From DAIDKA01 sp963708865 (lineage in GTDB: Bacteria; Pseudomonadota; Gammaproteobacteria; Steroidobacterales; Steroidobacteraceae), in assembly GCA_963708865.1 (NCBI GenBank), contig CAVPUC010000005.1:62001-126000 (forward strand): a stretch of 64,000 nt of DNA, read 5' to 3'. The notes below the pieces were generated by a model. It was not told the DNA's origin and did no database searches. It saw only the letters and a list, made by a program, of their open reading frames with translations. Positions 52,947 through 63,383 of this stretch are shown here, piece after piece. Each line of letters opens with the position of its first letter. Position 1 is the stretch's first letter. Both the position numbers and the translations under genes were made by a program.

Positions 52947-54036
52947 ATGATCACATCAAGACTTTCTCTGGCGCGCCGCCGCAGCGGCGGCGATCACTGC
53001 GCTCGCGCCCCTGCCCGCCGCGGCCGCCCAGCACTATCAGATCTGGGCCTCGAACGAGAAGTCCGGCGACGTCACCATCATCGACGGCAGCTCGCTCAAG
53101 GTGATCGGGACGATGCCGGTGGGCAAGCGCCCGCGCGGCATTCATTCAAGCCCGGACGGCCGCACGGTCTACGTGGCCCTGAGCGGCACGCCGATCGAGG
53201 CGCCACCGGAACTGGATGCAGCCGGCAATCCCATCTTCAAGAAGGGCCATGGCAAAGACGATGATGACGACGACGACAATGTCGTGTCCGACAAATCGGC
53301 CGATGGCATTGGCGTCATCAGCGTCGCCACCCGCAAGCTGACCGGCAAGATCAAGGTCGGGTCCGACCCCGAGGAGTTCACGCTCAGTCCCGACGGCCGC
53401 AAGCTCTACGTCTCCAACGAGGATGTGAAGACGGCGAGCATCGTCGATATCGCCTCGGCGAAGGTGCAACACATCATCCTGGTCGGGCAGGAGCCGGAAG
53501 GGGTCGCCGTGACGCCCGATGGCAATCATATCTATGTGACCTGCGAGAGCGGCGGCGACATCCTCGTGGTCGATGCGCACAGCTACAAGACCGTGGCGCA
53601 TTTCAAGGTGCCTCCGCGGCCGCGCAGCGTGGATTTCCGTACCGATGCGCCGGTCGGATTCATTCCCTCGGAATCCGCCGGGGTGCTGAACATCATCGAT
53701 TCGGCGGCTTCCACCCTGACCAAATCGATCCCGATGCCGAAGGGTTCGCGACCGATGCGCGTGCGCGTGAGCCCCGATAACGCCAAGGTCTATGTCAGTG
53801 ACGGTCGCGCCGGGACCGTGACCGTGCTTGATGCCCACACTTACAACATTGAAAGCACGATCAAGGTCGGCAAGCGTCCCTGGGGCATCGTGTTGTCACC
53901 CGATGGCAAACTGCTGTTCTCGGCCAATGGCCCCTCCAATGATGTCTCCGTCGTGGATCTGGCGCAGGGCAAGGAGATCGCGCGCATCAAGGCGGGTGAG
54001 AGCCCCTGGGGCGTCACGATCGTGCCGGTACCGTAA
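52947..54036 (+). CDS. Exported YVTN-type seven-bladed beta-propeller protein (frame break near 52978)
   Basis: 362 residues after removing one C near 52978, which restores a signal peptide (ITALAPLPAAAAQHYQIW). Blade repeats recur about every 42 residues: GKRPRGIHSSPDGRTVYVAL, SDPEEFTLSPDGRKLYVSNE, QEPEGVAVTPDGNHIYVTCE, SRPMRVRVSPDNAKVYVSDG, KRPWGIVLSPDGKLLFSANG. This is the YVTN/quinoprotein-amine-dehydrogenase-like surface propeller. An insertion with seven consecutive Asp (HGKDDDDDDDNVV) in the first third is a likely calcium-binding loop. Function unknown; in PQQ-rich loci such proteins may bind or deliver cofactors. Confidence 0.85.
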
Positions 54037-54043
54037 GCGCGAG

Positions 54044-55407
54044 CTACTGCTGGCCGATGATGAAGACCGATTCGCTGGTGATGCTGCGGGTCATGCCTTC
54101 CTTGTAGCTGCGGGCCCGGACCACCGTGGGTCCGGTGACCCGGATCGGATCCGAATAAAGCGGGTCCTGCGGCCCCGGCACACTGCCATCCACCGTGTAG
54201 CGGATCTGTGCGCCCTTATCCGGAGTAGATAGCCTCACGATCACCGCTTTGGGGAAGGTGCCTCCGTCAGGTGTGATCTTCGGCGGCACCAGCACGTCCT
54301 TGCCCGGCATGCTGTTGATCCAGTCGCGCAGCAACTGCATGCCGCGCACATCGATGGTTTCCCGTGCCAGCGGTGGCATGCGGATGTCGCCGTTGGTATT
54401 GGCACGCATATAGGCAATGGATCGCCAGATGTCGTGGGGGGAGATCACATGCGGCCGGTCAATGCCCTCGTTGATGAGGATGGGACCGTCGATCAGTTCC
54501 TGCTTGGCGAGCGGGGTGCTGTAGCGGGCATCGAAGTAGGCCACGGTGCCGCCCGGCCGATGGCAGTGCGCACAGTTGGCATCCAGATAGGAGCGCGCGC
54601 GATCTTCGAGGCTGCGTGAGGTGTCCGATCCTGCGGCGAGTGTCGGCAAGGTCGCTAAGTTCCGTCTCGGCAATCGCCGGTGACAACAGGTGCAGGTGAT
54701 TGAGCGTGCGCAGCTCGTTGTCGGCGACGCCCGACGGATAGGTCAGGGTGCGGTTGAGCTGGCGCGTCTTCAGGCCCAGCACCCCGCCGGCGCGCGCGTT
54801 GTGGCAGGTGAGACAGTCCTGACGGCTGGGGTAGTACCAGGTCTGCTTGCGGCTAGCGCCATCGCGGGTGCGGATCGCGACACTTTCCGTCACGCTGGTG
54901 GCCAGCAGATCGGCATCCGAATTATCCGCTCGCCACTTGTAGACCACGCCATACACGCCGCCCCGGTCGTCCCGGACCAGGAGCCGCGTCTCAAGCCGTC
55001 GCATGACCTGCGGATGCGACTCATCGGTCGGCAGTTGGAAGGTCTTCACGAATACCGTACCGGCCGGAAAAGACCACTCGCCATCCGGTGTGAACCCGAT
55101 CTGCGTGCCCTTGGGAATCGCCACGTAACGGGACTTCGCGGCGCCGTCGGACCAGAAGGGGACGATGAGCTCGTAGGGGATCAGGCCTGCGGCCGGCAGC
55201 GAGATGGGTCGTATCAGCGAATGCCCCGGTCTGCGACAGCAGCGCGGGTATCGTTGCGCCCTCGGCATGCCTGGGCATGTTCAGATAGGCCTTGGGGGCG
55301 ACCCACGAGGTGATGCCATAGTCGGCAGCCGGGCCTGCCCAGCTCAGCGGGGCAAAGGCCAGGGCGCATAGTGCTAACGCCGCCAATGCGGACTTGAACC
55401 TTTCCAA
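54044..55407 (-). CDS. SO2930-type dihaem c-type cytochrome with C-terminal Fn3-like domain (frame breaks near 55208 and 54652)
   Basis: 453 residues after removing two extra bases. Signal peptide ALAALALCALAFAPLSWA. LIPYELIVPFWSDGAAKSRY, GEWSFPAGTVFVKTFQL and ETRLLVRDDRGGVYG match the SO2930 cytochrome family. Two haem motifs are present: CLTCHNARAGGVLGLKT and CAHCHRPGG. A C-terminal chitobiase-like domain (STPDKGAQIRYTVDGSVPGP, VRARSYKEGMTRS) is an addition to the core. Periplasmic electron transfer is expected; the partner is unknown. It converges on the propeller gene and is divergent from the second TonB receptor. Confidence 0.8.
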
Positions 55408-55599
55408 CCGTCAACCTCGAAAGTGCCAAGGGCGCGCAGCACTCGGGTCCGCGAGCCGCAGGTAGCATGTCAGACCGCTACCGGGGGTGAAAGATCCCTA
55501 AGCGCAACACCCTTAACCTGCGGTCACTGCGCACGCAACGATCAGGAAAATATCCCGGCCGGTATTCGGTACCCTGCCCGCCGTGGGCGCAAAGGTTAA

Positions 55600-58002
55600 A
55601 TGGGTTTTGCGGTGAATAACAGGCTTCATGCCATGGCTCAGTGTGCACCTTGCGCCACGCTTTTGCTGGGCCTCGCGTCGGGCGTATCGGCACAGACATC
55701 GCCCGCATCCAGCGACGCGCCCACATTGCAGACCGTGCTGGTCACCGCGACACCGTTGCCGAGCGACACCATCGATATCGACAAGATTCCGGGAAACGTT
55801 CAGGTCTTGACAGCTGCCGACCTCATCCGCGGACGGCTCTGCCAGCTTGACCGGCGCGCTGAACTCCACCCTCGGCAGCATCAGCATCAACGACGATAGC
55901 GCCGACCCTTTTCAACCCGACATCCTCTACCGTGGTTTCGAGGCATCGCCGGTGCTAGGTACGCCACAGGGTCTTGCGGTGTACCAGAATGGTGTCCGCA
56001 TCAACGAGGCCTTCGGTGACACCGTCAATTGGGACCTGTTCCCGGATATCGCCATCGACCGAGTGCAGCTGGTGAGTTCGAGCCCCGTGTACGGCCGCAA
56101 TGCGCTGGGCGGTGCCCTCACCGTGACCATGAAGAACGGGTTCACCTACCCGGGGGGCGACCTGGAGCTGGCGGGCGGCTCCTACGGGCAGCGCTCCGTG
56201 ACTGGGCAGTACGGGGTCAATTCCGGCATGTTCGGTTTCTACGTCGCCAGCCGCGCATTGGACTGGGACCGGCTGGCGCCAGTTCTCCGACGACCGGATG
56301 CGTGACGTGTACGCCGTACTCAGCCTGCACACGGATACGGCAACCCTCGATCTGAGCTATACCCGCTCGAACAATCAGATGGACGGTCAGGGTCCGGCGC
56401 CGGTGCAGGAGCTCGCCGTGAATCGCTCGCTGGTGTTCACCGGCCCGCAGGCCAACGTAAACGGCCTCAACTTCTTCACGCTGAACGGCACGTTGAAAAT
56501 GAGCGACACCTGGTCGCTGCAGGGCGTGGCGTTTTACCGGCAGTATTCACAGTACGTCTCGAACGGCAACTCCACCGGCTACATGGCCTGCGCCGACACG
56601 CCCGGCATCCTCTGCCAGCCCGACGGCGTCACGCCCCTGACGAACGCGACGGGCGGGACGCTGCCCGACATCTCCGAGGGCGGCGCCAACGTCATCGGCG
56701 AAAACGATTTTGAACAGATTGATGCCTGGAGCCGCGGCGTCACGTTCGAAGTCGCCGACAAGGGCTCGCTGTTCGGCGCACGAGAATGCATTCTCCGCCG
56801 GCGCAGCGCTCGACTACGCCGCCACGAGCTTCTACACGGGTGCGCAGCTCGGCCTCATCAATCCGCAGCTCATCGTGCTGCCGTCCGATCTGCTGGTGTA
56901 CACGCCGGAGGATTCGGCTGCGGCGCTCGACAACGGCGATCCCGTGCCGGTGAGCGTCGATTCGGTCAACAAGAGCCTCGGCTTCTACGTCAGCGATACG
57001 TTCAACGTGACCCCGGAACTGGCCGTGACCGGGAGCGGCCGCTACAACATCGCCAACATCAATCTGGCGGATCAGCTGGGCGATAATCTCAGCGGCTACA
57101 ACCGCTTCGTGCATTTCAATCCCGCGATCGGCGCCACCTACCAGGTGCTCCCGACCCTGACGCTCTACGGGGGCTTCTCCAGGAACACGCGCACGCCGAC
57201 GGCCAGTGAGATCGAGTGCTCGGATCCGCTCAGGCCGTGCCTGCTGCCCACGAATCTCGCCGGTGATCCGCCGAATCTGCAGCAGGTCATCTCGCAAACC
57301 ACCGAACTTGGCCTGCGAGGCACTATTCCCGATGTGCTCGGCGGACAGATCTCCTGGAACCTGAGCGCCTATCGGACGCTGCTCGAGGACGATATTTTCG
57401 GCATCGCGACCTCCGTGAGCCAGGGATTCTTCCAGAACATCGGTGATACGCGTCGCGAAGGGTTTGAAGCCGGCATCGGCTATCACGGCGAGCGATGGTC
57501 GGCCTATGCCAATTTCAGCCTCGTGCAGGCGACCTTCCAGTCGGTCCTGACCGTCCCATCGCCCTCGAATCCCTTCCAGGATGAGAACGGCGACATCCAC
57601 GTCTCGCCCGGGGACCACATGCCGGGGATACCCGAGAATCGCCTCAAGCTCGGCGCGGATCTGCGGATCATGCCGAAATGGACCGTGGGCGCTACGCTGA
57701 ACCTCGTCAGCAGCTTCCGTTACGTCGGGGATGAGTCCAACCAGCTTGCCCCCATCCCCGGCTATTCGGTCGTCAACCTGCATACCTCGTACACGCCATT
57801 CGAGCATTTCCAAGTCTTCGCCTCGGTCAACAATCTCTTCGACCGAAGGTATGCAACCTGGGGCATCCTGAGCGATCCCACCGGTATTGGTGCGCCGGGT
57901 ATTCCTGCCGAGGGGATAACGAACGGCCCCGGTGTGGACAATCGGTTCGTGAGTCCGGCGGCGCCAGTGGAAGTATTCGGCGGCGTGCGAATCATTTTGT
58001 GA
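55600..58002 (+). CDS. TonB-dependent outer-membrane receptor (frame breaks near 55830, 56270, 56777)
   Basis: About 799 residues after removing three extra bases. Signal peptide TLLLGLASGVSAQ. Plug domain: LQTVLVTATPLPSDTIDIDK, IPGNVQVLTAADLIR, ILYRGFEASPVLGTPQGLAV, YQNGVRINEAFGDTVNWDLF and VYGRNALGGALTVTMKNGF. The barrel continues through GWRQFSDDRMRD and AHENAFSAGAALDYAATSF and ends FGGVRIIL. The GFEASPVLGTPQGLAVYQNG motif belongs to a receptor group common in oligotrophic proteobacteria; the ligand is unknown. Divergent from the cytochrome gene across 192 bases. Confidence 0.85.
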
Positions 58003-58065
58003 GCGTGCCGACGAGGGATAATGTTGCCATGATGGGATCCGGAGGCCGCATTGCACAGGTTGACG

Positions 58066-58644
58066 ATGAGCGCGAGGGCGCAGGGGCTCGCCGCCTTCGG
58101 TATGTTGGTGATGGTGGGCTGCACGCAGGTGCCCCGCGCGCCGACGCCCCCTGCACCGGTGGCGGCAGTCTCCAGTGAGGTTGCGGCCCCGATCGTGGCT
58201 GCGGCGCCGAGCGGCCCCAAAGCGGCTGCGCCGATAGCGCGCTCAACCGTGCCGCGCCCGAAGACACCGGCCCCCAACCGGGCACAACCCTCGATGCCGG
58301 CGCCCCCGAAGCCTGCCGCTGTCGTCGTGCCGAGTCGGCCGGCAGCGCCGGCGCTGGACCTGGCATCCCTGGAACAGCGGCTTAAGGACACCAAGGCCAT
58401 CGGTGTTTTTACCAAGCTGTCGCTGAAGAACCAGGTCGACGATCTGCTCGGACGTTTCCGCGACTTTTATGCCAGCAAGGGCACGGCAACCCTGGCAGAG
58501 CTGCGCCAGAGATATGATCTGCTGATGTTGAAAGTGCTCAGCGTTCTGCAGGACGGGGATCCGGCGCTGGCAGCCGCGATCTCCGCCTCGCGCGAGGCGA
58601 TCTGGGCGATCCTTGCGGATCCGCGGAAATTCGCCACACTGTGA
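58066..58644 (+). CDS. Pro/Ala-rich lipoprotein
   Basis: 192 residues. Lipoprotein signal GLAAFGMLVMVGCTQVPRAP. A long low-complexity tether of Pro, Ala and Val (to about residue 105) leads to a short helical domain (ASLEQRLKDTKAIGVFTKLS, VDDLLGRFRDFYASKG, LLMLKVLSVLQDGDPALAAA). The domain may sit at a distance from the membrane, like a peptidoglycan-layer spacer. I do not recognise the family. ATG at 58066 is chosen over an in-frame TTG at 58051. Confidence 0.65.
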   Translation: MSARAQGLAAFGMLVMVGCTQVPRAPTPPAPVAAVSSEVAAPIVAAAPSGPKAAAPIARSTVPRPKTPAPNRAQPSMPAPPKPAAVVVPSRPAAPALDLASLEQRLKDTKAIGVFTKLSLKNQVDDLLGRFRDFYASKGTATLAELRQRYDLLMLKVLSVLQDGDPALAAAISASREAIWAILADPRKFATL

Positions 58645-58666
58645 CCGAACGCCCAATGGAGGCCTC

Positions 58667-58915
58667 ATGAGTCGCTCGCTGTCCGTTCTGCTCCTGACCA
58701 CCGCGGCGACGCTTGGGTCGGTGTCGATGGCCGCCGATGCGCCAGGCATGGGCAAGGATCTATCCGCGACGATCGCACTGCAGGGTCTGCCCTGCGACAA
58801 GGTTGTGGACGCCAAGCGCAATGGTGACAGCGATTACACCGCCACCTGCAAGGACGGCAACCGCTACCACGTGTTCGTGAACCCCCAAGGCCGGGTAGTG
58901 GTGCAGAAGGTGTAA
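58667..58915 (+). CDS. Small exported protein
   Basis: 82 residues with signal peptide LLLTTAATLGSVSMAADA. The mature 60 residues contain two cysteines (GLPCDKVVDAKRNG and YTATCKDGNRYHVF) and end in VNPQGRVVVQKV. The pattern (C-G-K-V-x-x-x-x-x-NGDSDY-x-x-x-C-xDGN-x-Y) recalls a small family of periplasmic proteins of unknown function. GGAGG precedes the ATG. It is 22 bases after the lipoprotein and 42 bases before ppc. Confidence 0.65.
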   Translation: MSRSLSVLLLTTAATLGSVSMAADAPGMGKDLSATIALQGLPCDKVVDAKRNGDSDYTATCKDGNRYHVFVNPQGRVVVQKV

Positions 58916-58956
58916 AGTTGCACTGCGGTCGGCCAGCTTCTTGCATGATGGTAGGC

Positions 58957-61639
58957 ATGACCCCCGCCGCCAAACCGATCGCCCAGAACGCCGATATCCG
59001 CTATCTCGGCAAGCTGCTGGGGGATGTGATTCGCGCCTACGGCGGCCCCGAACTCTTCGAACGTATCGAATACATTCGGGCGCGCTCGGTGGACCGCCAT
59101 CGCGGTATCTCGGATGCGGCCGCGATGGACCGCGGGCTCGAGGCGTTGAGCCTGGATGACACCCTGGCCTTTGTGCGCAGCTTCATGCTGTTTTCCATGC
59201 TGGCGAATCTCGCGGAAGACCGTCAGGGCACCGGCAGACGTCCGGGCGAGGACGTGCCGGCGGCCCTGCAGCTGCTGGAGTCCAAGGGCATCGCCGTCGA
59301 CCAGGTCGCGCAGCTGCTCGATCGCACGCTCATTGTTCCGGTGCTCACCGCCCATCCCACCGAGGTCATGCGCAAGAGCATGATCGACCACCGCAACCGC
59401 ATCGCGGACCTCATGCGCCTGCGCGATCAGGGTCTGTCGCAGGCGGCCGGCGGCGATGAAATCGAACAGGCGCTATTGCGGCAGATTGCCCTCCTGTGGC
59501 AGACCCGGCCGCTGCGTCGCGAGCGACTGATCGTCGCCGATGAGGTGGAGATCGCGCTCGCCTACCTGCGGGACATTTTCCTGCCCGTGCTGCCGATGCT
59601 GTATGCCCGCTGGGAACGCCAGCTGCCGCAGCGCCCGCGCAGCTTCCTGCGACTGGGCAGCTGGATTGGCGGTGACCGCGACGGCAATCCGAACGTCAAC
59701 GCCGCGACGCTCGATTACGCCCTGGGCCGTTCCGCCGCCGCGGTGCTCGACAGCTATCTGCAGCAGTTGAACGCCCTCGGCGCGGAGCTGTCGATCGCCA
59801 GTGGACTGGACTCTCCCACCGCCGAACTGCTGGCGCTGGCGCAGGCGAGCGGCGACACCAGTCCCGCGCGCCAGGACGAGCCTTACCGACGCGCCCTGAC
59901 CGGCTGTTACGCCAAGCTTGCCGCGACCTACGAGGAGATTACCGGGCATCCGCCGGCGCGGCGCGCCACCGTGCCGGGAATCGCGTATCGCACCCCCGAG
60001 GCGCTGCGCACTGATCTGGTCGCCATTGCGCATTCGCTGGCCCAAAGAGGTGCAGGGCTGCTCGCGACCGGCGGTGCACTGGGGCGCCTGATCCGAGCGG
60101 TCGACACCTTTGGGTTTCATCTCGCGACGCTCGACCTGCGGCAGAATTCCGATGTGCATGCGCGCGTGGTCGCGGACCTGCTGGGCGTGGCCGGAGTGGA
60201 GAGCCGCTATCAGGATCTGGACGAGGGCGCGCGTGTCGCATTGCTGCGCCGCGAGCTGGGCAGTGAACGGCTGCTGTGGAGTCCTTACGCGCAGTACACC
60301 GAGGAGACCCAGTCGGAGCTGGCGATCGTACGCGCAGCGGCCTCGGCCCATGCGCGCTTCGGCAGCGGCTGCATCACCACTTACAACATTTCCAAATGCG
60401 AAAGCGTCTCGGACATGCTGGAGGTGAACCTGATGCTCAAGGAGGCGGGCCTGTACCGGCCGGCGGATCCGGCCGCTGCGCCGATCATGGTGGTGCCACT
60501 GTTTGAGACCATCGGGGATCTGCACAACGCTCCGGCAGGTGATGCGCGCCTGGTTCGCACTGCCGGAGATCCGCAAGGTGGCCCGGCGCCGCGGCTACCA
60601 GGAAGTGATGGTCGGCTACTCCGATTCCAACAAGGACGGCGGCTACCTCACCTCGGTGTGGAGCCTCAACTGCGCCACCCGTGCCCTGGCGCGGGTGTTC
60701 GATGAGGCGCAGGTACGCATGCAGATCTTTCACGGCCGGGGCGGCGCCGTGGGCCGCGGCGGCGGCTCATCCTTCAGCGCCATCCGCGCCCAGCCGCCGG
60801 GAACGGTGCAGGGACGCATCCGGATCACCGAACAGGGCGAGGTCATCGCCGCCAAGTACGGCACACCGGAGAGCGCCGCCGCGAATCTCGAGGCGATCAC
60901 GGCAGCCACCCTGCTGGCATCGCTCGAACCCACTTCGGTGTCCCAGGACGCAATGGTGGCGCGCTTCGCCACCGCCATGGATGAGATCTCCGCCAGTGCC
61001 TTCAGCACCTATCGCGGCCTGGTTTACGAAACCGAGGGCTTCAAGACCTTCTTCCGCCAGATGACGCCGCTCACCGAGATCGCGGACCTGAAGATCGGTT
61101 CGCGTCCGGCCTCCCGCACCAAATCGGATCGCATCGAGGATCTGCGCGCCATACCGTGGGTCTTCAGCTGGGCGCAGGCGCGCGTGATGCTGCCGGGTTG
61201 GTACGGCACCGGTCAGGCGTTGAACGCCTTCAAGGATCGCGGCCTGCTGCGGGAGATGGCGGCGAGCTGGCCGTTCTTCCAGTCCACCCTGGACAATCTG
61301 GAAATGGTGCTGGCCAAGTCCGACATGTCGATTGCCCGCCGTTACGCCACCCTGGTCGAGGATCGCGCGCTCGCCGATGCACTGTTCAATCGCATCGAGA
61401 CCGCCTGGAACACCACCCACGATACGCTGCTGGACATCACCGGCCAGACGCGACTGCTGGAGAAGCATCCGGCGCTGGACGCCTCGATCCGGCTGCGACT
61501 GCCATATATCGAGCCCTTGAACCTGCTGCAGGTGGAGTTATTGAAACGGCATCGCGCCGGGGAGAGCGATGCGCGCGTGCGCGAAGGCATCCAGCTCTCC
61601 ATCAATGCGGTGGCGACCGCGCTGCGCAATAGCGGCTGA
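58957..61639 (+). CDS. ppc: Phosphoenolpyruvate carboxylase (frame break near 60540)
   Basis: 893 residues after removing one G near 60540, which restores DLHNAPAVMRAWFALPEIRK. Carboxylates PEP to oxaloacetate to refill the TCA cycle. Catalytic histidine motif VLTAHPTEVMRKS, GSWIGGDRDGNPNVNAATL, the helix-lysine motif VMVGYSDSNKDGGYLTSVW and the glycine-arginine loop FHGRGGAVGRGGGSS are all intact. The C-terminus ends NAVATALRNSG, near the usual family end. Start at 58957 chosen among three close ATGs. Interruption of this core gene by one base is strong evidence that the frame breaks in the window are sequencing errors. Confidence 0.93.
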
Positions 61640-61644
61640 GGCGA

Positions 61645-62048
61645 TCAGCCACTTCTCTTGATCACCTGCAGCGTTTCGCCCGGTATCAAGATGGGTGCAT
61701 CGGGCCGCAGGCGAAGCAGTGCACGAAGCATGGGGTGAGTGGAACTGATCATCGCCTCGGCAACCGGTTCGGGCGCGACCGAAGGCCATTCCAGAAGCCA
61801 ATTGGAGATAAGGGCGATTTGCGCTCAGCAACTTGCAATGCGATATAGGGGCGCGGCAGAACCGTTTGAGCACGCGTCACCCGCGCCACCTTTGCCAGCC
61901 GCGGCTCGATCAATTCGGCAAGACGCCGCACCCAGATTCGGCGGATCGGTTCACGAAAAAACGTCGACCCATGGGTGCGCTGGTCACGGAAATGCATGAA
62001 CGGTGGCACCAGCATCTCGACCGTGACATCGCCACCAACGATCGCCAT
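61645..62048 (-). CDS. Unrecognised protein, frame-disrupted
   Basis: About 134 residues if one missing base near 61800 is restored. The first part reads MAIVGGDVTVEMLVPPFMHF, FREPIRRIWVRRLAELIEPR and VLPRPYIALQVAERKSPL. After the break, VAPEPVAEAMISSTHPMLRA and PILIPGETLQVIKRSG follow, ending at TGA 61645. Codon use looks coding on both sides of the break. No signal peptide. I cannot name a family. The open frame also extends upstream to 62285, with lower coding quality. It converges on ppc with a 5-base gap. Confidence 0.4.
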
Positions 62049-62277
62049 GAGTAGCGACGATGGTCGTGCGATGCTTTCACGCAAGAGAGCGTCCTTGCTC
62101 CTGTAGTGCTGCGGACACTGAAAGCGGTCGCGATCGATTATCCCCGCTCGGAACTGCAAGTTAAGCCATGAACCTGAGTCCGCTGCGCCGGGCGTTGACA
62201 GGGCGCTTCCACATTCGCAGCCGGTGCAGGACAATGCCGGCACGCGGTCGCCGGTGCGACCCGCTTGGGAGGGGGCT

Positions 62278-63351
62278 ATGCACATTCAGACCAGAGTGGC
62301 GGCGCGCTGTGTCGCGGCCGGTATCCTGGCAGTCACTGGCGTGTGCGCGTACCCGCTGGCGCGAGCCGCGACCGCGGCCGCTCCGGCGGGCGTCGCCTAT
62401 GATACCTCGCCCTGTGATCGCGCCTGCCTGCGCGACATCGCCGAGCGGTATCTGAAGGCCATGCTGGCGCACGATCCGCACCAGGCACCGCTCGCCGCCA
62501 ACGCCCGCTACACGGAAGACGGCGTCTGAACTGACGCTGCCGGATGGCCTGTGGCGCACCCTCGACAAACTCGGCAGCTATCGGCTGTTTGTCGCCGATC
62601 CCGAAGACCGTTCCATCGGGTTTCTGGCCAAGGGCCTCGAAAACGGCGCGCCGGTGCTGATCGGGACGCGCCTGCGCGTCATCAATCACCAGATCACCGA
62701 AATGGAAAGCGTGGTCGGACGGCTGAGCGGCACGACCGGCGGCTCAGCCTTCGGTACCCCCAAGGATGCGAGCATTGACGGAGAGCCGCGCAAGCAGTTC
62801 CTGACCGATCTGCCGGCGCATCGGGCCGACGCACGGCGGCGCAACTGGCGGCCATCGTGAATGGCTACTTTACCGGCCTGGAAGGCAACCGCGGCGACAA
62901 GCCGCCCGCCTTTGCCGAGGATTGCCATCGCCTGGAGAACGAGACGCCGACCACCAACAACCCGGTGGCGGCGGGCGCCCAACCCGGTGCCGGCAATCTG
63001 CCGTGCGCCAAGGCCTTTGGTCTGGGGTACTACCGCGAGGACACGCGACTGCGCAATCGCCGCATCCTCGCCGTGGACACCGAGCGCGGTCTGGTCTACG
63101 CCAGCGTCTTCTTCGATCACGATGCGACCGTGCGCGGCTACAAGCTCAAGGACGGCCGCGACGTCAAGGTGCGCAACACGGGACCGTGGACCTGGATGAT
63201 CCAGGAACTGTTCGAGGTCAATGCCGACGGCAAGATCAGCCAGGTGGAGGCCGTGCTGCTGGCCGTGCCGTACGGCATGCGCCCGGGCTGGGTCACGGGG
63301 ACACACCTGCCCAGTCCGCAGGCGAAGCTGGATCATTTCCGGGAGTATTGA
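62278..63351 (+). CDS. Exported DUF8021-like protein, second copy (frame breaks near 62527 and 62838)
   Basis: 357 residues if an extra T near 62527 is removed and a base restored near 62838. Signal peptide VAAGILAVTGVCAYPLARAA. It parallels the gene at 24652 throughout: PCDRACLRDIAERYLKAMLA, LTLPDGLWRTLDKLGSYRLF, LENGAPVLIGTRLRVINHQI, VNGYFTGLEGNRGDKPPAFA and RRILAVDTERGLVYASVFFD. GGGAGGGGG precedes the ATG. It is followed at once by a further gene of unknown family. Function unknown. Confidence 0.75.
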
Positions 63352-63383
63352 GGTCCGCCATCGCCGCGAACGCCGCCGCCGCT

